A stretch of DNA of 5,594 nt from Rhodothermia bacterium (GTDB lineage: Bacteria; Bacteroidota; Rhodothermia; Rhodothermales; JABDKH01), in assembly GCA_018679295.1 (NCBI GenBank), contig JAHHLP010000119.1, forward strand, positions 1 to 5,594. The letters are read 5' to 3'. Both the position numbers and the translations under genes were made by a program. Positions 1-4,620 of this stretch are shown here, piece by piece. How positions within the stretch are numbered: position 1 is the first letter of the stretch; each line of letters starts with the position of its first letter. Below the pieces are notes generated by a model, which was not told where the DNA came from, searched no databases, and saw only the letters and a list, made by a program, of their open reading frames with translations.

Positions 1-127
1 GAACGCAGCCGTGCTGTTGAACGCCCAGGGGGAGCCGAGAGGTACCCGAATCTTTGGACCCGTTGCCCGTGAGCTCCGCGAGAGGCAGTACATGCGAATC
101 GTTTCACTGGCCCCGGAAGTCCTGTAG
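1..127 (+). CDS. rplN: 50S ribosomal protein L14 (uL14), 3' end only
   Basis: This is the last 41 codons of L14, read from base 2 to the TAG at 125-127. The start and about two thirds of the protein lie outside the window; the family is usually about 122 residues. The visible part reads NAAVLLNAQGEPRGTRIFGP and ends MRIVSLAPEVL, which match the conserved C-terminal half of L14: the GTRIFGPVARELR segment and the terminal helix with SLAPEVL. L14 is a 50S protein on the subunit interface that binds 23S rRNA and helps form intersubunit contacts. It is the expected gene directly upstream of rplX in the spc operon, 40 nt away. Nothing visible is damaged; the truncation is only the window edge. Confidence 0.97.
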   Translation, partial: NAAVLLNAQGEPRGTRIFGPVARELRERQYMRIVSLAPEVL

Positions 128-133
128 TGAGAA

Positions 134-149
134 CCTGATTCCGATCAGG
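134..149 (+). other. Small inverted repeat in the rplN-rplX spacer
   Basis: CCTGAT (134-139) and ATCAGG (144-149) are perfect inverted copies around a TCCG loop, giving a 6-bp stem with a 4-nt loop. It starts 6 nt after the rplN stop and ends 18 nt before the rplX start. The stretch between it and the start codon is A/G-rich. No T-run follows, so it is not an intrinsic terminator. Whether it folds in the mRNA or does anything is unknown. Confidence 0.5.
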
Positions 150-167
150 GATAGGCAGAAAGAGAAG

Positions 168-524
168 ATGCCGAGAACAAAAAACAACCAGAAGAAGCTT
201 CACGTTCGAAAGGGCGACATGGTTCGCGTGATCGCGGGCAACGAGAAGGGCAAGGAGGGGAAAATCCTCCGCGTCTTCCGCGACAAGGAGCGCGTAATCG
301 TTGAAGGCGTGAATATGCGAATCAAGCATATGAAGCCGAACACGACCTATCCGCAGGGCGGTCGCGTCGAACGGGAAATGTCGATCAACGTAGCAAACGT
401 GATGCCGTTGGACTCAAACGGTGATCCAACGCGGATCGGTCGCAAACCGATTGTCGATCCCGATACGGGAAAGATGCGATGGATCCGATACGCGAAAACC
501 ACCGGCGAAGAACTAGATCATTGA
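168..524 (+). CDS. rplX: 50S ribosomal protein L24 (uL24)
   Basis: The product is a 118-residue L24, slightly longer than the usual 100-105. L24 is an early 50S assembly protein that binds the 5' region of 23S rRNA and sits near the polypeptide exit tunnel. The KOW motif lies at about residues 10-36 (KLHVRKGDMVRVIAGNEKGK onward). It is followed by the conserved VEGVNMRIKHMKP at 45-57 and an EREMSINVANVMPLD segment at 68-82. The C-terminus ends KTTGEELDH. The frame stays open upstream to an ATG at 54, but that would overlap rplN and add 38 residues unlike L24, so ATG 168 (MPRTKNNQKK) is chosen. There is no AGGAGG before this start, only the A/G-rich GCAGAAAGAGAAG. The gene sits between rplN and rplE as expected. 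Confidence 0.97.
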   Translation: MPRTKNNQKKLHVRKGDMVRVIAGNEKGKEGKILRVFRDKERVIVEGVNMRIKHMKPNTTYPQGGRVEREMSINVANVMPLDSNGDPTRIGRKPIVDPDTGKMRWIRYAKTTGEELDH

Positions 525-536
525 GCCGATAGCGGC
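525..536 (+). other. Very short inverted repeat directly after the rplX stop
   Basis: GCCG (525-528) and CGGC (533-536) can pair around an ATAG loop, starting on the base after the rplX TGA and ending 21 nt before the rplE start. A 4-bp stem is weak and expected by chance on its own. It is listed because several other spacers hold a similar element in a similar place. In E. coli the translational control site for S8 lies at the rplX-rplE junction, but I cannot recognise an S8-binding fold here. Confidence 0.25.
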
Positions 537-557
537 GAAGGATATTTGTACGGATAA

Positions 558-1139
558 ATGGAAAACTATCAGCCGAGACTGAAAGCCGAGTACGATGAGC
601 GGGTCGTCCCTGCGCTCGTGAAGCAGTTCGGGTATACGAACGCGATGGAGGTGCCGCGATTGACGAAGGTTGTCGTCAACAAAGGCGTCGGAGAGGCAGC
701 GTCAACGAAGAAGGTTCTCGATGATGCAATCGAGGAGCTTAGGCGTGTGACCGGGCAACATCCGGTGATTGCCAAGGCGCGCAAGAGTGTCTCGAACTTC
801 AAATTGCGTCAGGGAATGCCCATCGGGGCCTACGTGACCCTCCGTGGAGAGCGCATGTGGGAATTCTTTGATCGTCTCGTCTCGTTGGCACTCCCGCGCG
901 TCCGGGACTTTCGGGGTGTGCCCGACCGCAGTTTCGACGGCCGTGGCAACTACAGCCTGGGCGTCAAGGAGCAAATCATTTTTCCGGAAATCGATATCGA
1001 CAAGGTTAACCGAATCAGTGGCTTCGACGTCACGTTCGTCACGACCGCCCAGACAGATGAGGAGGCATACGCACTCCTGAAGGAGCTGGGCATGCCGTTT
1101 GTCCGGCGCCGCGAAGAAGTTCAGCAGCAAGAAGCATAG
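558..1139 (+). CDS. rplE: 50S ribosomal protein L5 (uL5)
   Basis: The product is a 193-residue L5, against about 179 for the typical bacterial protein. L5 binds 5S rRNA in the central protuberance of the 50S subunit together with L18, and contacts the 30S head and P-site tRNA. The N-terminal strand with LTKVVVNKGVGEAASTKK (36-53) is the family signature. Further conserved stretches are RKSVSNFKLRQGMPIGAYVT (75-94), LPRVRDFRGV (112-121), the glycine-rich GRGNYSLGVKEQIIFPEID (128-146) and ISGFDVTFVTTAQTDEEA near 153-170. The last ten or so residues (RRREEVQQQEA) are a short, charged, glutamine-rich tail past the usual end. An in-frame TAA (555-557) touches the ATG, so the start is fixed. No Shine-Dalgarno sequence is seen. 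rpsN follows after only 8 nt, the tightest junction in the window, suggesting translational coupling. Confidence 0.98.
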   Translation: MENYQPRLKAEYDERVVPALVKQFGYTNAMEVPRLTKVVVNKGVGEAASTKKVLDDAIEELRRVTGQHPVIAKARKSVSNFKLRQGMPIGAYVTLRGERMWEFFDRLVSLALPRVRDFRGVPDRSFDGRGNYSLGVKEQIIFPEIDIDKVNRISGFDVTFVTTAQTDEEAYALLKELGMPFVRRREEVQQQEA

Positions 1140-1147
1140 CACACAGC

Positions 1148-1417
1148 ATGGCGAAGAAAAGTCAAATAGCCCGCGAGGCAAAGCGACGCAAGATGGTCAA
1201 TCAGTATGCGGCCAAGCGTCAGAAACTGAAGGATGAAGGTGATTGGGAAGCGCTTCAGAAGCTGCCGCGCAATGCGAGTCCTGTTCGGCTCCGCAACCGC
1301 TGCGCGATGACGGGTCGTTCCCGCGGCTTTATCCGCAAGTTCGGCCTATCCCGGATTATTTTTCGCGAGATGGCTCTCGAGGGGAAGATTCCGGGCGTGC
1401 GCAAGGCAAGCTGGTAG
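1148..1417 (+). CDS. rpsN: 30S ribosomal protein S14 (uS14), zinc-free type
   Basis: The product is an 89-residue S14 of the long, zinc-independent class. S14 binds the 3' major domain of 16S rRNA in the 30S head. The start MAKKSQIAREAKR and the helical linker up to residue 40 are typical. The conserved block RLRNRCAMTGRSRGFIRKFG (47-66) continues into LSRIIFREMALEGKIPGVRK and the standard C-terminal SW. The short zinc-binding class carries two CxxC pairs; here there is a single cysteine at position 52, so the protein cannot hold the zinc knuckle. ATG 1148 is 8 nt after the rplE stop with no Shine-Dalgarno sequence (CACACAGC precedes it), so initiation may rely on ribosomes terminating on rplE. 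Length and position are exactly as expected for the spc operon. Confidence 0.98.
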   Translation: MAKKSQIAREAKRRKMVNQYAAKRQKLKDEGDWEALQKLPRNASPVRLRNRCAMTGRSRGFIRKFGLSRIIFREMALEGKIPGVRKASW

Positions 1418-1452
1418 CAGCCAAGACAGAAATTTTGAATCTCTGACATACG

Positions 1453-1854
1453 ATGAGTAAGAACACTGACCCAGTGGCGGATTATCTGGCGCGAGTGCGC
1501 AACGCGCTCAAGGCAGGACACATGCACCTGGATATTCCCGCATCGAAGCTGAAGCGCGCTATCACCCAGATACTGGTGGATAAGGGATACGTGCGCAGCT
1601 TCCTCAACATCGATGACGGCAAGCAGGGGCTGCTTCGGATCTATCTCAAGTACGATCGGTCCGGCACTCCCGCGATTCGGAATCTGGAGAGAGTGTCTAC
1701 GCCCGGGTTGAGGACGTATGTGAGCTCAACCGATTTGCCACGCGTGAGAAACGGACTCGGCATCGCCATCCTGTCAACCTCTAGCGGAGTGATGACGGAC
1801 AAAGAGGCGCGCCGAATCAACGTTGGAGGAGAAGTCCTCGCTTACGTTTACTAA
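1453..1854 (+). CDS. rpsH: 30S ribosomal protein S8 (uS8)
   Basis: The product is a 133-residue S8, a normal length. S8 is a primary 16S rRNA-binding protein that nucleates the 30S central domain. In E. coli it also represses spc-operon translation by binding the mRNA near rplE; whether that applies here is not visible. The N-terminal motif DPVADYLARVRNA (6-18) and the C-terminal signature LSTSSGVMTDKEARRINVGG (107-126) are intact. The latter includes the STSSGVMTDKEA rRNA-binding loop. The end GEVLAYVY resembles Bacteroidota S8 proteins as I remember them. An in-frame TGA at 1444-1446 rules out a start more than two codons upstream, so ATG 1453 is secure. The 35-nt spacer before it has no Shine-Dalgarno sequence and is the most A/T-rich of the spacers near its centre (GAAATTTTGAAT). 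Confidence 0.98.
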   Translation: MSKNTDPVADYLARVRNALKAGHMHLDIPASKLKRAITQILVDKGYVRSFLNIDDGKQGLLRIYLKYDRSGTPAIRNLERVSTPGLRTYVSSTDLPRVRNGLGIAILSTSSGVMTDKEARRINVGGEVLAYVY

Positions 1855-1865
1855 AAGAAGTTTGA

Positions 1866-1882
1866 GTGGCGATTTTCGTCAC
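1866..1882 (+). other. Inverted repeat in the rpsH-rplF spacer
   Basis: GTGGCGA (1866-1872) can pair with TCGTCAC (1876-1882) across a TTT loop: seven pairs, one of them a G-U wobble. It begins 11 nt after the rpsH stop and ends 20 nt before the rplF start. The remaining leader, GTGAGAAAAGGGTAGAAAAG, is purine-rich and looks unstructured. There is no downstream T-run, so a terminator is unlikely. Function is unknown. Confidence 0.45.
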
Positions 1883-1902
1883 GTGAGAAAAGGGTAGAAA
1901 AG

Positions 1903-2457
1903 ATGTCTCGAGTAGGGAATCTTCCGGTACCAATCGCAGACAAGGTTACTGTCGAGATCGGTAAGAACAACTTTGTCACGGTCAAAGGGCCAAAAGGTGA
2001 ATTGAGCCTTCAGGTCGACCCGGACATCGCGCTGAGCCTCAAGGAGGGTGAGCTAACTGTTGACCGACCGACCGAGCAGAAGCGACACAAATCCATGCAC
2101 GGGTTGTATCGCTCCCTGATCGACAATATGGTCCGAGGCGTGGTCGACGGATATCGGCGGGAGCTCGAGGTGATTGGTGTCGGCTATCGCGCCGCCGTGT
2201 CCGATGGTATTCTCGAACTTGCTTTGGGTTATTCGCATCCGATTTATTTCGTGCCGCCGGAGGGTGTCTCCATCAACGTCGACAGCCAGCGCGGAAAGAA
2301 CACCATCATCACGGTCGAAGGTATCGACAAGCAATTGGTCGGCCAGGTGGCGGCCAAGATCCGCTCTCTTCGGCCGCCCGAGCCGTACAAGGGTAAGGGG
2401 GTGCGTTATGTGGGCGAGTACGTACGCAGGAAGGCAGGCAAGACGGCAGCACGATAA
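1903..2457 (+). CDS. rplF: 50S ribosomal protein L6 (uL6)
   Basis: The product is a 184-residue L6, close to the usual 176-180. L6 lies near the base of the L7/L12 stalk beside the sarcin-ricin loop, the region where translation GTPases bind. It has two repeated domains of similar fold. The first starts MSRVGNLPVPIADKVTVEIG and includes VTVKGPKGELS (25-35). The second begins near residue 88 (LEVIGVGYRA), continues through LALGYSHPIYFVPPEGV (106-122) and ends with the family signature PEPYKGKGVRYVGE (159-172). The C-terminal YVRRKAGKTAAR is basic, as usual. The ATG follows an A/G-rich leader with GGG about 9 nt upstream but no true AGGAGG. It is flanked by rpsH and rplR in the canonical order. 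Confidence 0.98.
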   Translation: MSRVGNLPVPIADKVTVEIGKNNFVTVKGPKGELSLQVDPDIALSLKEGELTVDRPTEQKRHKSMHGLYRSLIDNMVRGVVDGYRRELEVIGVGYRAAVSDGILELALGYSHPIYFVPPEGVSINVDSQRGKNTIITVEGIDKQLVGQVAAKIRSLRPPEPYKGKGVRYVGEYVRRKAGKTAAR

Positions 2458-2470
2458 TTGGTAATCAGAT

Positions 2471-2486
2471 TCAGGAATCATCCTGA
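2471..2486 (+). other. Inverted repeat just upstream of the rplR start
   Basis: TCAGGA (2471-2476) and TCCTGA (2481-2486) are perfect inverted copies around an ATCA loop: a 6-bp stem with a 4-nt loop in the 35-nt rplF-rplR spacer. It ends only 6 nt before the rplR ATG. A folded stem there would sit within the region an initiating ribosome covers, so it could lower rplR initiation or make it depend on ribosomes arriving from rplF. No T-run follows. The regulatory role is inference. Confidence 0.5.
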
Positions 2487-2492
2487 CTAGTA

Positions 2493-2849
2493 ATGGGACG
2501 ACAGAGTCAAAAGACGGAAAGGCGCCGGCGAATTCACCGCGGCGTACGTAAGAAGGTCCAGGGGACAAAAGAGCGTCCGCGTTTGTCCGTTTATCGGTCC
2601 AACCGCCATATCTATGCGCAGCTGATAGACGATCTCAGCGGCAGTACGATCGCGTCTGCGAGCAGCCAGGAGGCAGACATCAAGGCGGACTCGCCCGTCA
2701 AGCTGAGCCACGAGGTTGGGAAAGCGCTCGCGGTCCGCGCGAAGGAGGCAGGGATCGAAATGGCGGTCTTCGATCGGGGTGGTTACAGGTATCACGGAAG
2801 AGTGCGGGCGCTGGCTGAAGGTGTTCGCGAGGGAGGCCTCACCGTTTAA
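2493..2849 (+). CDS. rplR: 50S ribosomal protein L18 (uL18)
   Basis: The product is a 118-residue L18, the usual length. L18 binds 5S rRNA with L5 and anchors it in the central protuberance of the 50S subunit. The first 25 residues are very basic (MGRQSQKTERRRRIHRGVRK), as expected for the flexible rRNA-binding N-terminus. The conserved core follows: RPRLSVYRSNRHIYAQLID (28-46), the SGSTIASASS turn (49-58) and the C-terminal VFDRGGYRYHGRVRALAEG (92-110). The protein ends VREGGLTV, close to the typical C-terminus. An in-frame TGA at 2484-2486 fixes ATG 2493 as the start. The leader has no Shine-Dalgarno sequence and holds a small hairpin. An AAGGAGG at 2742-2748 lies inside the coding region with no start beside it. 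Confidence 0.98.
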   Translation: MGRQSQKTERRRRIHRGVRKKVQGTKERPRLSVYRSNRHIYAQLIDDLSGSTIASASSQEADIKADSPVKLSHEVGKALAVRAKEAGIEMAVFDRGGYRYHGRVRALAEGVREGGLTV

Positions 2850-2854
2850 GCAAA

Positions 2855-2867
2855 GCCGTAGCACGGC
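2855..2867 (+). other. Small inverted repeat in the rplR-rpsE spacer
   Basis: GCCGT (2855-2859) and ACGGC (2863-2867) pair perfectly across an AGC loop. The element starts 5 nt after the rplR stop and ends 25 nt before the rpsE start. An A-rich stretch (CAAAAGGATAAAGGCAA) separates it from the ATG. A 5-bp stem with a 3-nt loop is marginal alone. Its spacing resembles the repeats before rplX and rplF. Confidence 0.4.
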
Positions 2868-2892
2868 ACAAGTGTCAAAAGGATAAAGGCAA

Positions 2893-3417
2893 ATGGCCAA
2901 AGGAAGAAAAAAACAGCGAAGGGAGCGACGGGAGTCAAGTGACTTCGTCGAGCGGTTGGTCTCGGTGAAGCGTGTCGCCAAAGTTGTAAAAGGTGGCCGG
3001 CGCTTCTCGTTCAATGCGGTCGTCGTAGTTGGAGACGGCAAAGGTTCGGTTGCGGCCGGACTCGGCAAGGCCAACGAGGTGGCAAACGCCATCGCGAAAG
3101 GCACCGAAGATGCAAAGAAGAAGTTGTTCACGGTGCCGATGTCGAAAGGAACGATCCCTCATCCTGTTGTCGGTCGGCAGGATGCCGGCAAGGTGCTGCT
3201 GAAGCCTGCAGCTCCCGGAACGGGCGTGATCGCGGGTGGAGGAGTTCGTGCCGTCCTGGAGTGCGCTGGATACACCGACATTCTCTCCAAGTCGCTCGGC
3301 TCGTCCAATCCGCACAATCAGGTTAAGGCGACGATAGATGCTCTCCAGCGTCTGGAGGATCCTCTCGAAGTCGCGCGAAGGCGGGGAATCTCGCTCAAAA
3401 AGGTCTTTGAAGGCTGA
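2893..3417 (+). CDS. rpsE: 30S ribosomal protein S5 (uS5)
   Basis: The product is a 174-residue S5, within the normal 165-175 range. S5 sits at the back of the 30S subunit at the mRNA entry channel and affects decoding accuracy. The N-terminal 15 residues are strongly basic (MAKGRKKQRRERRE). The double-stranded-RNA-binding-like domain carries the family signature from residue 34: GGRRFSFNAVVVVGDGKGSV, then AAGLGKANEVANA. The loop VKRVAKVVKGGR (25-36) corresponds to the segment where spectinomycin-resistance changes occur in E. coli; it looks ordinary. The C-terminal domain has TIPHPVVGRQDAGKVLLKPA (87-106), GTGVIAGGGVRAVLECAG (109-126) and SLGSSNPHNQVKAT (134-147). An in-frame TAA at 2884-2886 secures ATG 2893. 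The leader is A-rich, with AAAGG close to the start. Confidence 0.98.
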   Translation: MAKGRKKQRRERRESSDFVERLVSVKRVAKVVKGGRRFSFNAVVVVGDGKGSVAAGLGKANEVANAIAKGTEDAKKKLFTVPMSKGTIPHPVVGRQDAGKVLLKPAAPGTGVIAGGGVRAVLECAGYTDILSKSLGSSNPHNQVKATIDALQRLEDPLEVARRRGISLKKVFEG

Positions 3418-3448
3418 GGACGACTCAGACTTAAAACGATAGAATGTG

Positions 3449-4033
3449 ATGGCGAACAAGTTGAAAATCACTCAGGTCCGGAGCGTAATCAGGAAGCCGG
3501 CTCGGCAGAAGAGGACGATGGAAGCTCTGGGTCTGCGCAGAATGCACCAGACGGTAGAGTTGAACGACACTCCTGCCATTCGGGGCATGATTGAGCGCGT
3601 TCGTCATCTGGTGTCGGTGGACGCAGGTGGTGCGGCATCCGATGCAGGAGCCCGAAAGGCCGCCAAGGCCTCGGGGCAGAAGTCGAGGGAATCCGCTGCA
3701 TCAGCATCCGAACAGAAGCCCGTCACGGCGAAAGCGGTAGACGAGGCTTCGCCGAAAGAGGCAGCGGCCAAGACGTCCGCAGCGAAGAAGTCCACGGGAA
3801 AGTCGACTGCCAAGAAAGCGGCCACCAAGAAAGCGGCCACCAAGAAAGCGGCCACCAAGAAGTCGGCCACCAAGAAATCGGCCACCAAGAAGTCGGCTGC
3901 GAAGAAATCGGCCCCGAAGAAGAAGACAGCCCGAAAGAAGACGGCGACCAAAAAAGCGACTGCCAAGAAGTCTGCTTCGAAGAAGGCAGATACGGGCGGT
4001 AAGTCGGCCGGTGGCAGCGAAAAGGAGGATTAG
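3449..4033 (+). CDS. rpmD: 50S ribosomal protein L30 (uL30) with a long histone H1-like tail
   Basis: The product is 194 residues, about three times the usual 58-62 for bacterial L30. Residues 1-58 are a normal L30: LKITQVRSVIRKPARQKRTM near the start, LGLRRMHQTVELNDTPAIRG (28-47), then MIERVRHLVSV. L30 is a small 23S rRNA-binding 50S protein. From about residue 60 the protein becomes low complexity. It is alanine/serine-rich with some acidic residues to about 105, then repeated K-K-A/S-A-T/A units to about 180, and ends with GGKSAGGSEKED. I count 37 Lys and 37 Ala in residues 61-194, with no aromatic residue, Cys, Leu or Ile. ATG 3449 is preferred over GTG 3446; an in-frame TAG at 3440-3442 blocks anything earlier. 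The reading frame is unbroken across the core-tail junction. The tail probably binds nucleic acid, but this is inferred from composition only. Confidence 0.93.
   Translation: MANKLKITQVRSVIRKPARQKRTMEALGLRRMHQTVELNDTPAIRGMIERVRHLVSVDAGGAASDAGARKAAKASGQKSRESAASASEQKPVTAKAVDEASPKEAAAKTSAAKKSTGKSTAKKAATKKAATKKAATKKSATKKSATKKSAAKKSAPKKKTARKKTATKKATAKKSASKKADTGGKSAGGSEKED
3629..4030 (+). other. Lysine/alanine-rich extension of L30 (low-complexity coding segment)
   Basis: This marks residues 61-194 of the rpmD product. The first third (GAASDAGARKAAKASGQKSR onward) mixes Ala, Ser, Lys and a few Asp/Glu and is likely disordered. The middle is a run of five-residue units of the type KKAAT or KKSAT. 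The end is glycine-rich and acidic (EKED). The pattern resembles the C-terminal tails of histone H1 and of bacterial H1-like proteins such as Chlamydia Hc2, Bordetella BpH1 and the mycobacterial HupB tail. No separate start or ribosome-binding site suggests that it is an independent gene. Antisense frames stay open here only because repeated lysine and alanine codons lack stop codons when reversed. Confidence 0.85.
3812..3916 (+). repeat. 15-bp tandem repeat inside rpmD (seven units)
   Basis: Seven consecutive 15-bp units fill 3812-3916, in frame with rpmD. The first three (3812-3826, 3827-3841, 3842-3856) are identical: AAGAAAGCGGCCACC, encoding Lys-Lys-Ala-Ala-Thr. Units four and five change AAA GCG to AAG TCG or AAA TCG, giving Lys-Lys-Ser-Ala-Thr. 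Units six and seven diverge further, ending GCTGCG and GCCCCG. Every change keeps the reading frame. The identity of the first three units at the DNA level, including third codon positions, points to recent duplication by slippage or unequal recombination. Confidence 0.9.
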
Positions 4034-4046
4034 TCCGGAGACCGGA
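4034..4046 (+). other. Inverted repeat directly after the rpmD stop
   Basis: TCCGG (4034-4038) and CCGGA (4042-4046) pair perfectly around AGA. The element begins on the base after the rpmD TAG. The spacer that follows to rplO (87 nt in all) is the longest in the window, and I see no gene, promoter or T-run in it. An ATG at 4078 opens a frame overlapping rplO that shows no family resemblance. The element could mark an RNA-processing or stability site, or be chance. Confidence 0.4.
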
Positions 4047-4120
4047 GGGCCATAGCCGAACGTCAGGAAATTGTTGAATGCGAGTTCGTCTGCAGGCGAG
4101 CGCACTAGCACCCAAAAGGA

Positions 4121-4582
4121 ATGGATTTAAGCAATTTGAAGCCCGCCAAGGGCTCGACGAAAAACCGAAAGCGAATCGCGCGCGGTGTTGGCTCCGGCTA
4201 CGGAGGACACAGCTCGACCAAAGGAAACAAGGGCCAGAAGAGTCGCTCGGGCGCGAAGCACCGTGCGTGGTTTGAAGGTGGGCAGATGCCGCTGCAGCGC
4301 CGGGTGCCCAAGTTCGGGTTCTCGAACCCCTTCAGGAAGTCGTACAGCGCAGTGAATGTCTCAACCCTCGAGCGACTTGTGTCGGACGGCCGTTTAAAGG
4401 CCGGAGACGAGGTTTCGCCACAAACCCTGGCGGGCCTCGGCGTGGTCGGGTCCAAGGATCTGGTCAAGATCCTTGGCGGCGGTGAGTTGACGACATCGTT
4501 GAAGGTCAGCGCTCACGCTTTCAGCGCATCGGGAAGGAAAAAGATCGAAGATGCCGGAGGCTCCGCATCCATTACCGAGTAA
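4121..4582 (+). CDS. rplO: 50S ribosomal protein L15 (uL15)
   Basis: The product is a 153-residue L15, near the usual 144-150. L15 is a 50S protein whose extended, glycine- and lysine-rich N-terminal arm reaches into 23S rRNA; it acts late in subunit assembly. The N-terminus (MDLSNLKPAKGSTKNRKRIA) leads into the glycine-rich GVGSGYGGHSSTKGNKGQKS (22-41) and SGAKHRAWFEGGQMPLQRRV (43-62), all family hallmarks, followed by PKFGF. The globular C-terminal part includes LKAGDEVSPQTLAGLGVV (92-109), KILGGGELT (116-124) and the end KIEDAGGSASITE. An in-frame TAG at 4106-4108 blocks earlier starts. AAAAGGA lies directly against the ATG, too close for a conventional Shine-Dalgarno interaction. A strong inverted repeat lies within the gene at 4452-4476. 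Confidence 0.98.
   Translation: MDLSNLKPAKGSTKNRKRIARGVGSGYGGHSSTKGNKGQKSRSGAKHRAWFEGGQMPLQRRVPKFGFSNPFRKSYSAVNVSTLERLVSDGRLKAGDEVSPQTLAGLGVVGSKDLVKILGGGELTTSLKVSAHAFSASGRKKIEDAGGSASITE
4452..4476 (+). other. Strong inverted repeat within rplO (10-bp stem)
   Basis: CCAAGGATCT (4452-4461) and AGATCCTTGG (4467-4476) are perfect inverted copies around a GGTCA loop. The sequence encodes part of Ser-Lys-Asp-Leu-Val-Lys-Ile-Leu-Gly in L15. It is the longest perfect short-loop inverted repeat I found in the window. No T-run follows (CGGCGGTGAG comes next), so it is not a Rho-independent terminator. It may be a local mRNA structure or chance. Confidence 0.6.
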
Positions 4583-4620
4583 CCCACCTTTCCTGCCGCA
4601 AACCAAGCTTGAAGTAATTC

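Noticed and set aside
54..167. An upstream ATG at 54 that would extend L24 by 38 residues
   Set aside because: It lies within the rplN coding region, and the added residues do not resemble L24. The family start MPRTKNNQKK at 168 fits.
525..557. A possible S8-binding translational control site at the rplX-rplE junction, as in E. coli
   Set aside because: Only a 4-bp stem is visible, and I cannot recognise the bulged helix of the 16S S8 site. Absence is not proven without folding and comparison.
702..1181. Long antisense frame of 159 codons across rplE
   Set aside because: It is a shadow of a conserved, clearly coding + strand gene. Its translation shows no recognisable family.
1148..1417. 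Possible loss of zinc-binding cysteines in S14 as a defect
   Set aside because: The 89-residue length and the flanking motifs identify the well-known zinc-independent class, which naturally lacks them.
3343..3364. CTCCAG-CGT-CTGGAG stem followed by the palindrome GAGGATCCTC in rpsE
   Set aside because: It is short, lies inside conserved coding sequence near the S5 C-terminus, and has no positional context suggesting function.
3604..3966. Antisense open frames over the rpmD tail that translate into repeated hydrophobic segments resembling a membrane protein
   Set aside because: They are the reverse reading of the AAG/GCC/GCG repeat. Reversed lysine and alanine codons give Phe, Leu, Ala and Gly and no stops. 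No start context or family resemblance supports them.
4078..4275. A 65-codon + strand frame starting in the rpmD-rplO spacer
   Set aside because: Most of it overlaps the start of rplO in another frame, and it shows no protein-like features beyond arginine and lysine from the frame shift. L15 is unmistakable here.
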